Assembly (NCBI RefSeq): GCF_020171465.1
Contig: NZ_JAIUZR010000003.1
Coordinates: 496,001 to 560,000 of the forward strand
Length of the DNA: 64,000 nucleotides
Direction: 5' to 3'
Source of the DNA: Lutimonas saemankumensis
GTDB lineage: Bacteria > Bacteroidota > Bacteroidia > Flavobacteriales > Flavobacteriaceae
In this document: positions 25,988 to 33,764 of the stretch, in pieces
Layout of the letters: every line of letters begins with the position of its first letter
Position numbering within the stretch: the stretch's first letter is position 1
Made by a program: the position numbers and the translations under genes
The notes under the pieces: generated by a model
Database searches by the model: none
Seen by the model: the letters and a program-made list of their open reading frames with translations, nothing else
Told to the model about the DNA's origin: nothing

Positions 25988-27412
25988 TCAAATAGTGCCG
26001 TTAAATATCCTGAATAGGGTGGCCTTAACATTAACAAATTTATTCTGAACCTGAATGGCTTTAAGTTCTGCTTCAATAAGCTTGGACTCACGGGTGTTGA
26101 CAAGAAAAAGTGAGCTTTCTCCCAATTCGAACTTTCGTTCTTCAGAACGCAACAGATTTGTATAATCATTTACGATGTTTTCTGTAATCTGATTTTGCGT
26201 TTCATAAGAAATCAATTCCTGATTTAGACTGATCCATTTATTTTGAAGGGATACTTTTGCCGTACTTTGTTCAAGTTCATTGTCCTGTATTTTAAGTTTG
26301 GTCAGTTTCAAATCACCTCTTTCTTTTCTCAGAAACAGGGGAAAACTTGCCCTGAGCCCCGCTTTGTAATTATTGCTGTTCCATCCCATATTGTTTTCTG
26401 CAGCTTCATTCAGGAAATTGTATTGAATATCCAGTTGGGGAAGAAGGTTATTCAATTTCAGTTTTTTCTGTATGTTGAGTTGTTCATATTTGGCCTGGAG
26501 CGAGACAAGTTTGGGATGATTGTTCATTTCCGGCAAGGTGTCAGCTACAGCAGAATCATTATCCATAAAATTACTTAGGCTTGGAATAATGGAATTAATG
26601 GACTCTATTGAAAACAGGTCCGGATGCATGTCTTCCTGAAGTTCGACGGGTGTATTGTCTTTGAGCCAAAGAAAATTGGACAGAGCCAGGCCAGATTTAA
26701 GGTATTTGATCCTCGCGTTTTCATACTCGAGTTTTCTGGTGTTTTTTGAGATATTGGCTTCAAGGGTATCAATGGCAGGTTTATCACCGGCCGCAAAATT
26801 TCTTTTTACGTTCTCGAACCGCAAAGAGGCATTAAGTAGAAATTTTTCTCGTACCTGAAACTCCCGATACTGCTTAAACCAATCAAAATAGGCAACTATG
26901 GCGTCATACAGAATTTCGTTGGTAAGCATTTTTTGCTCGGCTTCTGCCTGTCGCTGAAAGATCTTGGCCTTTTTCAAGGTGGCCATTCTTTTATTCATTA
27001 AGAGCCCTTTTGCGAGGGATACGGAAACACCTAAACTATAGAGTCCGTCATCCGGTACGGTTGCCTCCGGGTTTAAATAGACCCCGGAATTTTGCTCGTA
27101 ATTTGCTTTTAGTTCTATTCCATACCAGGTAGGGATCTTGAATGACCCATTGAGTTTATTGTAGTATTCTGATCCGTTGAATTCCTTCCGGTCAAAATCT
27201 ACTTCAAGTTTTGGATCAAAAGCTCCCCTTGACTTCATCAATATGGCCTGACTTTCATCAAGAACCAGATTGTTCTGTTTGATCACAGGATGAAACTCCT
27301 TGACATATCCAAGATATTCCTCGAGACTCAACACTTTATCATCCAGTGTTTGTGACCAGAGATTCGAAGTGAAGAGTATAAGAATTACAGTTAATTTAAC
27401 TAGAGTTTTCAT
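25988..27412 (-). CDS. TolC-family outer-membrane efflux protein
   Basis: 474 aa. A signal peptide (MKTLVKLTVILILFTSNLWSQ, about 20) precedes a TolC-type fold: LSLEEYLGYVKEFHPVIKQNNLVLDE at the start, long coiled-coil helices (about 150-210 and 330-400), and beta strands between them (GIELKANYEQNSG, LDIQYNFLNEA). It would form the trimeric outer-membrane channel of the exporter encoded upstream. The ATG overlaps the HlyD stop by four bases (ATGA). It is the last gene of the three-gene operon. Confidence 0.9.
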   Translation of the reverse strand: MKTLVKLTVILILFTSNLWSQTLDDKVLSLEEYLGYVKEFHPVIKQNNLVLDESQAILMKSRGAFDPKLEVDFDRKEFNGSEYYNKLNGSFKIPTWYGIELKANYEQNSGVYLNPEATVPDDGLYSLGVSVSLAKGLLMNKRMATLKKAKIFQRQAEAEQKMLTNEILYDAIVAYFDWFKQYREFQVREKFLLNASLRFENVKRNFAAGDKPAIDTLEANISKNTRKLEYENARIKYLKSGLALSNFLWLKDNTPVELQEDMHPDLFSIESINSIIPSLSNFMDNDSAVADTLPEMNNHPKLVSLQAKYEQLNIQKKLKLNNLLPQLDIQYNFLNEAAENNMGWNSNNYKAGLRASFPLFLRKERGDLKLTKLKIQDNELEQSTAKVSLQNKWISLNQELISYETQNQITENIVNDYTNLLRSEERKFELGESSLFLVNTRESKLIEAELKAIQVQNKFVNVKATLFRIFNGTI

Positions 27413-28761
27413 TTTGAATTCGATTTGTTATCTGTTGATGCCGGTTGATAATAATTAGGAGGGAACCCGTTTAATTTTCTCCAGATTTCATACCATACAG
27501 GTACATCGTTCAAAAGAGCCAGGGTCCTCGCACCTGAACCTATCCTGATCGCTTTGGGCCATTCCCTATCCTCCGGATCAGGTGCCAGAAGGACTCTGTA
27601 TTTGCCATTGTCTCGAATGAAATTCTCAATGGCTACAACTCGAGCCCCATAAGTTCCATAAGACATTCCCGGCCATCCGCTAAAAACAATAGCAGGCCAT
27701 CCGTCAAACTGAACTCTGACTTTTTCCCCAATATGAAGTAAAGGCAGGTCAATGGGTTCTACAAAGGTTTCTACGGCCAATTCATAGTTATCCGGCATTA
27801 TGGTTACCAGACGATCACCTTCTTTAAAGGTTTCTCCAATACCTGAAACGATGGCCCTGTTGATGTAGCCATCCTGAGGAGCTGTAATGAACTGAAGGTT
27901 CCTCCTTTTTTCATAATTGGAATATGAATTTTCCAGTTTTGATACCTGTGCCCTTGTTTCATATTGATTGGAGCGGGCAGTGAACATATCGCTTTCCACC
28001 TTTGAAATCTTATCGATATATGAGGCATCAATGGTTGACAGATCAAGTTCCGCATTAAGAACATTATTTCTGCTGACCAGTAATTTGTTTTGCTGAGAGA
28101 TAAGTTTGGCCTGTGCCTCCTGAAGCTTTAATCGTTTTAATTCAAGATCATTGATAGATTTTAGTCCTTCGCTTTGAAGTGTTTCAGTACGGTTAAATTG
28201 TTTTTCAGCAATGTCTTTTTGAGTTACTGCCGCCTGCAGATCAATACTGTCACTTTTTACTTTTAGACGAGACTGCTGCAATTTGTTCCTGGCCTGTTCA
28301 ATTTTCAAAACGCGCTCTCTTTTTAAAGCATTTATTTGATTTTCAAGAGAATGAACTTTATTGTCATAAGCATCGATCGAAGAGCTTTTCGCATCGATCT
28401 GTGTTTTTGTACGGTCTAATAGGCGGTCATCAAAGTATTCACTTTTTATTTCTGATACGAATAAAATGGTGTCTCCTTTTTTAACAAAATCTCCTTCCTT
28501 AACGTACCACTGTTCCACGCGCCCCGGGAGCTGTGACTGAATACTTTGAGGTCGCTGATCGGGTTTCAGAGTGGTTACCTTTCCTATTCCCGCAATATTC
28601 TGGGTCCAGGGAAGGAACATGGCAATCAAGGTGATTATGGCCAAAGCCAATAAAAACCGGTTCAGTTTTTTATGTTCATCTGTCTCCATTACTTTCTGAG
28701 CCGAAGTAAATTTTTCGAGGGAAACAGATTTATTGAGTGGATTATTTGATATGTTAAGCAT
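27409..28761 (-). CDS. HlyD-family membrane-fusion protein
   Basis: 450 aa. One membrane helix (about 34-52, FLLALAIITLIAMFLPWTQN) is followed by the first half of the lipoyl domain (RVEQWYVKEGDFVKKGDTILFV), a long alpha-hairpin coiled coil (about 120-275), and the second lipoyl half with the barrel domain (ITAPQDGYINRAIV onward, VRVQFDGWPAIVFSGWPG). It would bridge the inner-membrane ABC protein to TolC. It overlaps the ABC gene by eight bases and TolC by four. The substrate is unknown. Confidence 0.9.
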   Translation of the reverse strand: MLNISNNPLNKSVSLEKFTSAQKVMETDEHKKLNRFLLALAIITLIAMFLPWTQNIAGIGKVTTLKPDQRPQSIQSQLPGRVEQWYVKEGDFVKKGDTILFVSEIKSEYFDDRLLDRTKTQIDAKSSSIDAYDNKVHSLENQINALKRERVLKIEQARNKLQQSRLKVKSDSIDLQAAVTQKDIAEKQFNRTETLQSEGLKSINDLELKRLKLQEAQAKLISQQNKLLVSRNNVLNAELDLSTIDASYIDKISKVESDMFTARSNQYETRAQVSKLENSYSNYEKRRNLQFITAPQDGYINRAIVSGIGETFKEGDRLVTIMPDNYELAVETFVEPIDLPLLHIGEKVRVQFDGWPAIVFSGWPGMSYGTYGARVVAIENFIRDNGKYRVLLAPDPEDREWPKAIRIGSGARTLALLNDVPVWYEIWRKLNGFPPNYYQPASTDNKSNSK

Positions 28762-30421
28762 GTTTCAGATTTTTAAAATGACCATTTTGCAATGTCAAGT
28801 GCGTGTGGCAGTATTTTTTCCACAACGGATCTTTATCAGCAACGATAAGTCCCCATGGCTTTGAGGAATCGGTTAGCATGGAAACAATGTATTGCTTATC
28901 AGCCGGATTAAAAGGTTCAATCAGATTTTCAAGGATGAGCAGTTTCGGTTTTTTGAGGATTGCTCTGGCCAGTAAGATCTTTTTTGAAATGCTCGACGGA
29001 ATTTGCTTTCCTTCCGGATGGATTATGGTGTTAAGGCCATTGTTCTGTTCTTTCAGGAACTCTACAAGATTGACTTCTTTGATCACCTTAAGGATCTCTT
29101 TATCATCTATTTCATTACTTCCAAAGGTCAGGTTTTCCCTCAATGTACCTTCAAAAGGAGTCTCTTCGGTCAATACGATGCCCAGATTGGATCGGTAGTG
29201 ATTCAGGTTCATACCATGAATAGAGAAACCGTTAACATTCATGTTTCCTGCTGAAGGCTCAACCAGGCCGGAAATGAGTTTTAACAGAGTGGATTTTCCG
29301 GATCCGCTTTCTCCATGAGCGAGAATTCGGCTTTTCTGATTGAGTGTTAAATTCAAATCGCTAAGTATCGGACTTTTTTTGTCTTTTACGGCGTAAGTCA
29401 AATTGGTCAACTCAATTGAAAACTCTGATGAAAAGTCAGGTTTTTCACCTTTTTGTGTTTCGAGTTCCTTATCTACGACCTGGCCTAGTTTTTCTGTTGA
29501 AGTAATAAGATCATACAAAGGCTCCAGTCCGAGAATCAGTTTTTCCACCGAGGAGATTACGATCAGAATGATGATTTCAGCGGCAACAAACTGTCCGATA
29601 TTCATTTCCTGCTGAAGTACCAGAATCCCTCCAATGATGAGCAGCACAGCAGTAACGATTACCTTAAATCCAATCATCTGAATAAATTGCAGAACAAGGA
29701 CCTTAAAGTGCCTGTCTCTTGCATCCAGATATTCGGTGACCAGAAGGTCATTCTTTTGTAATGCCAGACTTGTTCTTCCCGATACTTTGAAACTGATAAG
29801 CGTTCGCGCCGTTTCCTGGATCCAGTGAGCCACCTTGTATTTGATCTTGGATTCTTCAAGGCTGGTAACCAACCCTTTTTTTGCCGTAAACTTGAATAGC
29901 GTATAGACCAATAAGAGCAATAGTATGCCAAAAATGATAAAGAAGGGATGATAGAAGGAAAGAAGGATCAGGGCAAACAGGATCTGCAGTAATGCGGTAG
30001 GCACATCCACCAGTATTTTAGCCAGCCCTTTTTGTATTGACAGGGTATCAAAAAAGCGATTTGCAAGCTCCGGAGGATAGGAATTCCTCAATTCATCCAG
30101 CTTGATTTTTGGGAACCGATAACTCAACTCAAAGGATGCACGAGTAAAAATTCGTCGCTGTAAAGATTCAATAATTCTCATTTGCATAAGCTGCAAAGCA
30201 CCTGTAAATAATACACCTATGGTGACCAAAGATACAAGAACGATCCATGAAGAAGAAATCTGGGCTCCCTGGATCAGGTTGATGATGGCTTGTATACCTA
30301 ATGGCAAAGAAAGTCCGACGAGTCCGGAGAAGATCGCATAATAGAATATTTGTGAAATACTCTTTCTCTCTAATTCAAGCAATCGAATAAGTCTTTGCCA
30401 GGGGGACAATATTTTTTCCAT
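28754..30421 (-). CDS. ABC exporter (membrane + nucleotide-binding domains) with degenerate ATPase motifs
   Basis: 555 aa from the ATG at 30419-30421; a longer reading adds 18 hydrophobic residues from the promoter region and is not preferred. The membrane domain is about 20-310, with no N-terminal C39 peptidase. The nucleotide-binding domain starts near 335. Walker A is intact (GESGSGKST, 370-378), but other elements deviate: the Q-loop position reads VLTEE (416-420), the LSGGQ signature is IPSSI (474-478), Walker B ends LLILEN with Glu498-Asn499 where Asp-Glu is expected, and the switch-His position reads ADKD (528-531). With HlyD and TolC it forms a tripartite type-I-like exporter. Transport may use slow or altered ATP turnover; that is inference. 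Confidence 0.85.
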   Translation of the reverse strand: MEKILSPWQRLIRLLELERKSISQIFYYAIFSGLVGLSLPLGIQAIINLIQGAQISSSWIVLVSLVTIGVLFTGALQLMQMRIIESLQRRIFTRASFELSYRFPKIKLDELRNSYPPELANRFFDTLSIQKGLAKILVDVPTALLQILFALILLSFYHPFFIIFGILLLLLVYTLFKFTAKKGLVTSLEESKIKYKVAHWIQETARTLISFKVSGRTSLALQKNDLLVTEYLDARDRHFKVLVLQFIQMIGFKVIVTAVLLIIGGILVLQQEMNIGQFVAAEIIILIVISSVEKLILGLEPLYDLITSTEKLGQVVDKELETQKGEKPDFSSEFSIELTNLTYAVKDKKSPILSDLNLTLNQKSRILAHGESGSGKSTLLKLISGLVEPSAGNMNVNGFSIHGMNLNHYRSNLGIVLTEETPFEGTLRENLTFGSNEIDDKEILKVIKEVNLVEFLKEQNNGLNTIIHPEGKQIPSSISKKILLARAILKKPKLLILENLIEPFNPADKQYIVSMLTDSSKPWGLIVADKDPLWKKYCHTHLTLQNGHFKNLKHA

Positions 30422-30445
30422 TTCTAAATTTTTGACGCACAAATA

Positions 30446-30462
30446 TAATAGTAATACTATTA
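30446..30462. promoter_or_regulatory. Palindrome upstream of the exporter operon
   Basis: TAATAGTA-A-TACTATTA is a perfect 8-bp-arm inverted repeat, 25-41 bases upstream of the ABC start, where a promoter would lie. It is probably an operator for a local regulator. It is AT-rich, so chance is not excluded. Confidence 0.45.
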
Positions 30463-30603
30463 ATAATAATAGCAAAAGTATTAATTTATTGTTAACGTGT
30501 TTAAAAAATGTTGTAAAAATCTGATAATCAAGAATGTAAAATTTATGATTTTTTGGGATTCTTATTCAAAAATTTGTGGTATGAATAAAAAAAGTGTCAA
30601 TTT

Positions 30604-30619
30604 TACATGTTATCATGTA
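30604..30619. promoter_or_regulatory. FNR/CRP-style dyad upstream of hypD
   Basis: TACATG-TTAT-CATGTA is a perfect dyad with a four-base spacer, 63-78 bases upstream of the hypD ATG at 30682. The 6-4-6 geometry resembles sites of the CRP/FNR superfamily, which would fit oxygen-dependent control of hydrogenase maturation, but the half-site is not the classical TTGAT. Confidence 0.4.
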
Positions 30620-30681
30620 TAAATATATTGTAAATTGTCATGGAATACATAGGATATTTCTACTTAAATTTAGAAAGCACC

Positions 30682-31776
30682 ATGAAGTATATCAGTGAAT
30701 TTAGAAATCCTGAACTGACCAAGAAATATCTGCAGGACATAAGAGATACAGTGACACAACCCTGGTCTATTATGGAAGTTTGCGGAGGACAGACACACAG
30801 TCTGGTGAAAAATGGTATCCTCGAGCTGCTTCCGGATGAAATTAATATGATCCACGGGCCGGGATGCCCTGTTTGTGTTACTCCTTTAAACCTGATTGAC
30901 AAGGCAGTTCATCTTGCTTTGGATAAGGATGTTGTCCTTTGTTCTTTCGGTGATATGTTGAGGGTTCCGGGGTCTGAGAAAAGTTTATTGGAGGCAAAAG
31001 CAGAAGGCGGTGATGTTAGGATCTTATACTCTCCGCTTGAAGCCGTGAAAATAGCTGAACAAAATCCTGAAAAGGAAGTCGTGTTTTTTGCAGTAGGGTT
31101 TGAAACTACGGCTCCGGCCAATGCCTTGTCCGTGGCACATGCGCATAAAAAAGGCATAAAAAATTATTCTATTCTTGCATCTCATGTTCTGGTACCACCT
31201 GCTATTCAGGCTGTCATTGATGATGAGGAGAGTAAAATTGACGGTTTTCTGGCAGCGGGCCATGTTTGTACGATCATGGGAACTTCAGAGTATCATCCTT
31301 TATCTGAAAAATATAAGGTTCCTATAGTGGTCACGGGATTTGAGCCTGTTGATCTGGTTCAGGGGATCCTGATGGTTGTACAGCAGCTTGAGAACAGCAA
31401 AGCAAAAGTTGAGAATCAGTATGCGAGAATTGTTAAGGATGAGGGCAACACTGAGGCGCAGAAAATGATTTCCGAAATCTTTGAGGTGGACCATCAATTC
31501 TGGCGGGGCATTGGTGAAATCCCTGATAGTGGTTACGTCGTGAAAGAGAAATACGCCCAATACGATGCGATACGCAAATTTGAAATTTCCATTGAGAAGG
31601 TTGCGGAAAATCCGGATTGTATTTCCGGTCTGATCATGAAGGGAATCAAAAAGCCTTATGAATGTGAGCAATTTGGTAAGAAGTGCAATCCTTCCAATCC
31701 ATTGGGAGCACCTATGGTGAGCAGTGAAGGGGCCTGTGCGGCATATTATCATTTTTCAGATAAAGTTGAAGTTTAG
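30682..31776 (+). CDS. hypD: [NiFe]-hydrogenase maturation protein HypD
   Basis: 364 aa from the ATG at 30682, where the conserved HypD N-terminus begins (MKYISEFRNPELTKKYL, like E. coli MRFVDEYRAPEQ). An upstream in-frame ATG at 30640 would add 14 residues. HypD is a Fe-S protein that with HypC holds the Fe(CN)2CO unit during assembly of the [NiFe] active site. Conserved features: MEVCGGQTH (31-39, Cys34), HGPGCPVCVTP (58-68, Cys62 and Cys65), and the C-terminal Fe4S4 cysteines in YECEQFGKKCNP and SSEGACAAYY. It is followed by hypE 42 bases later, but hypA, hypB, hypC, hypF and hydrogenase genes are absent from the window. Confidence 0.96.
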   Translation: MKYISEFRNPELTKKYLQDIRDTVTQPWSIMEVCGGQTHSLVKNGILELLPDEINMIHGPGCPVCVTPLNLIDKAVHLALDKDVVLCSFGDMLRVPGSEKSLLEAKAEGGDVRILYSPLEAVKIAEQNPEKEVVFFAVGFETTAPANALSVAHAHKKGIKNYSILASHVLVPPAIQAVIDDEESKIDGFLAAGHVCTIMGTSEYHPLSEKYKVPIVVTGFEPVDLVQGILMVVQQLENSKAKVENQYARIVKDEGNTEAQKMISEIFEVDHQFWRGIGEIPDSGYVVKEKYAQYDAIRKFEISIEKVAENPDCISGLIMKGIKKPYECEQFGKKCNPSNPLGAPMVSSEGACAAYYHFSDKVEV

Positions 31777-31818
31777 CATTTAAATACAAGTAGTATTTTG
31801 GCAATTAAAACAGAATCA

Positions 31819-32880
31819 ATGTCGAAAAAACAAAACAGGAAAATAGAGCTGCAATGTCCAATGCCAAAACTGGATTTTGACGTGATAACCTTAGGCCATG
31901 GAAGTGGCGGAATTCTGACCAATAAGCTGCTCGATAGCGGGGTTTTTGATTTGTTGAGCAATGAAATCCTGGACGAACGTCATGACGGGGCATTTTTAAA
32001 GCTTGAAGGTGAAGTCGCATTCTCAACAGATAGCTTTATCGTATCTCCTATTTTCTTTCCGGGTGGCAATATCGGCGAACTGGCTGTGAATGGAACGGTA
32101 AACGACCTGGCAGTTTGCGGAGCGGTCCCAAAGTATCTTTCACTGGGTTTTATTATTGAGGAAGGCTTGAAAGTCTCCGAATTCTGGGAGATTTTGGTTT
32201 CCATTAAATCGGCCTGTGAACAGGCAGGTGTCCAGGTGGTTACAGGAGATACAAAAGTGGTGGAAAAAGGAAAAGGGGATAAGATTTTTATAAATACAAC
32301 AGGCATTGGATACATACATCCAAAAGCTTCCATTCATACAAGAAATGTAAAAGTTGGGGATAAGATCATTCTCAGCGGCCAGCTTGCAGCTCATGGAATG
32401 GCGATTATGTCCGTAAGAGAAGGGCTCGAGTTCGAATCGGAAATTCAAAGTGATACAGCCAATCTCAATCATGTGATCATGAATATGCTTGATATTTATG
32501 GTCAGGACCTGCATCTTTTGACTGATCCTACTCGAGGTGGAGTGGCCACTGTGTTGAAGGAAATCGCAGATTCCATTTCTTTGGGCATCGATATCTATCA
32601 AAAAGATTTACCCGTGGATAAACAGGTTGAAAGTGCTTGTGAGTTACTTGGCCTTGATCCGCTGTATGTGGCCAATGAGGGCCTTTTTATAAGCTTTGTT
32701 GACAACAGAATAGCAGATCAGTATCTGGCCTCGCTTCGGCAAGATGAACTTGGTAAACATGCTCGTATCATCGGAGAAGTGGTGAGCGATCATCCCGGCC
32801 AGGTGATCATGGAGAGTGCCATCGGTGGCAAAAGAGTCATCAGCATGCTTCCCGGGGAACAGTTACCACGTATTTGTTAA
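31819..32880 (+). CDS. hypE: [NiFe]-hydrogenase maturation protein HypE
   Basis: 353 aa from the ATG at 31819; a TTG seven codons upstream is possible but less likely. HypE dehydrates its S-carbamoylated C-terminal Cys to a thiocyanate, supplying the cyanide ligands. The GHGSGGILTNKLL loop, AFSTDSFIVSPIFFPGGNIGELAVNG, VTGDTKVVEKGKGDK and LTDPTRGGVATVLKE are all HypE/PurM-type ATP-binding blocks, and the protein ends in the diagnostic PRIC tail with the reactive Cys. HypF, which loads the carbamoyl group, is not in the window. It forms an operon with hypD. Confidence 0.97.
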   Translation: MSKKQNRKIELQCPMPKLDFDVITLGHGSGGILTNKLLDSGVFDLLSNEILDERHDGAFLKLEGEVAFSTDSFIVSPIFFPGGNIGELAVNGTVNDLAVCGAVPKYLSLGFIIEEGLKVSEFWEILVSIKSACEQAGVQVVTGDTKVVEKGKGDKIFINTTGIGYIHPKASIHTRNVKVGDKIILSGQLAAHGMAIMSVREGLEFESEIQSDTANLNHVIMNMLDIYGQDLHLLTDPTRGGVATVLKEIADSISLGIDIYQKDLPVDKQVESACELLGLDPLYVANEGLFISFVDNRIADQYLASLRQDELGKHARIIGEVVSDHPGQVIMESAIGGKRVISMLPGEQLPRIC

Positions 32881-32989
32881 AGTGTGTTTGGCGATTATCC
32901 TGAGATTTTCCTGTCTTACCAGTTTGTTTTTCCTTAAATCCAGATTTGATCCGAAGTATTCTTGTTAAATTTCCTAAGTTAAAATGAAT

Positions 32990-33036
32990 TTTTGTTCAAC
33001 TATATTTTATTATAGTTAAACAAAATACTATATTTA
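32990..33036 (+). promoter_or_regulatory. Inverted repeat over the promoter of the DUF2452 operon
   Basis: TTTTGTTCAACTATA (32990-33004) faces TATAGTTAAACAAAA (33011-33025): 15-bp arms with a single mismatch and a six-base spacer. A -7-like TATATTTA follows at 33029-33036, and the -33 position (33007-33009) falls in the spacer between the arms. The predicted leader to the ATG at 33063 is about 20 bases. The layout suggests a dimeric regulator straddling the -33 element. Confidence 0.65.
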
Positions 33037-33062
33037 CCCTTTCATAACCTTAATCAAGAAAA

Positions 33063-33467
33063 ATGGAGAAGAAAAAAATTCCGGATAATGTGGTTTTCAA
33101 TTTTGAAAAGCAACAGTATGATGCGGCTTTAAAGGCTTATTCTACATCTGTTGGTGCGCCAAAGATCACGATTAGTGATACGGCTGACTGGAAAAACAGA
33201 GGTGTCAATAATTTGAATAACAGGGTTCAGGCCAAGTATTCAGAACTGAAGAATGAATATGAGAAGATGATGACTCAATTTGAATACAACCGTCTGATCT
33301 ACGAATCCAGGTTTTCTTTTGAGCCCATCATTGGTAAGACATACCATCTTTACAAAAGGGAAAACGGAGAAACTTTTTTATCCATAATTGCCCCGGAGGA
33401 ATGCAACTTTAGTCCAATGGGTAGTTTTTATCTGAATGCGGAACAAATCTGGGAAAAAATAGATTAA
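33063..33467 (+). CDS. DUF2452 protein
   Basis: 134 aa soluble protein. PDNVVFNFEKQQYDAALKAYSTSVGAPKI at the start and IIGKTYHLYKRENGETFLSIIAPEEC near 95-120 fit DUF2452, a family with no known biochemistry. It is the first gene of a three-gene run behind a striking promoter dyad, with only one base between its stop and the next ATG. In other Bacteroidota the same families are often near cryptochrome/photolyase genes (from memory); none is in this window. Confidence 0.8.
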   Translation: MEKKKIPDNVVFNFEKQQYDAALKAYSTSVGAPKITISDTADWKNRGVNNLNNRVQAKYSELKNEYEKMMTQFEYNRLIYESRFSFEPIIGKTYHLYKRENGETFLSIIAPEECNFSPMGSFYLNAEQIWEKID

Positions 33468-33468
33468 A

Positions 33469-33747
33469 ATGGATTCATTGACATTAAGACAATTAGATCG
33501 AATCATTGAAATGGCCTGGGAAGACAGAACTCCTTTTGAAGCTATCTTATTTCAGTTTGGATTATCTGAAAAGGAAGTGATCAAATTAATGAGATCAAAC
33601 CTTAGGGAATCCACTTTTAAACGTTGGAGGAAACGGGTAAACAGTGGGGTGAGTCAAAAGCATTTGAAAAAAAGAAATCCGGGAATCGATCGATTTAAAT
33701 CTTCGAGGCAGCGGATAATCTCTCAAAACAGGATAAGCAAAAGATAA
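33469..33747 (+). CDS. TIGR03643-family small basic protein
   Basis: 92 aa. LTLRQLDRIIEMAWEDRTPFEAI, then FGLSEKEVIKLMRSNLRESTFKRWRKRV, is the TIGR03643 signature. The predicted helix-turn-helix-like helices and a very basic tail (KKRNPG, SSRQRIISQNRISKR) suggest nucleic-acid contact, but no function is established. It sits between the DUF2452 gene (one base) and the FAD oxidoreductase (17 bases), so it is co-transcribed. Confidence 0.85.
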   Translation: MDSLTLRQLDRIIEMAWEDRTPFEAILFQFGLSEKEVIKLMRSNLRESTFKRWRKRVNSGVSQKHLKKRNPGIDRFKSSRQRIISQNRISKR

Positions 33748-33764
33748 TCACTTTTTGTAAACGA

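Noticed and set aside
28754-30421. Bacteriocin-type exporter with a C39 peptidase
   Set aside because: The N-terminus goes straight into membrane helices; there is no C39 cysteine-protease domain and no small GG-leader peptide gene that I could find nearby.
30422-30475. Longer start for the ABC exporter
   Set aside because: The additional residues (MLLLLIVLLLYLCVKNLE) are translated promoter-proximal AT-rich DNA; homologues begin at MEKILSPWQR-like sequences.
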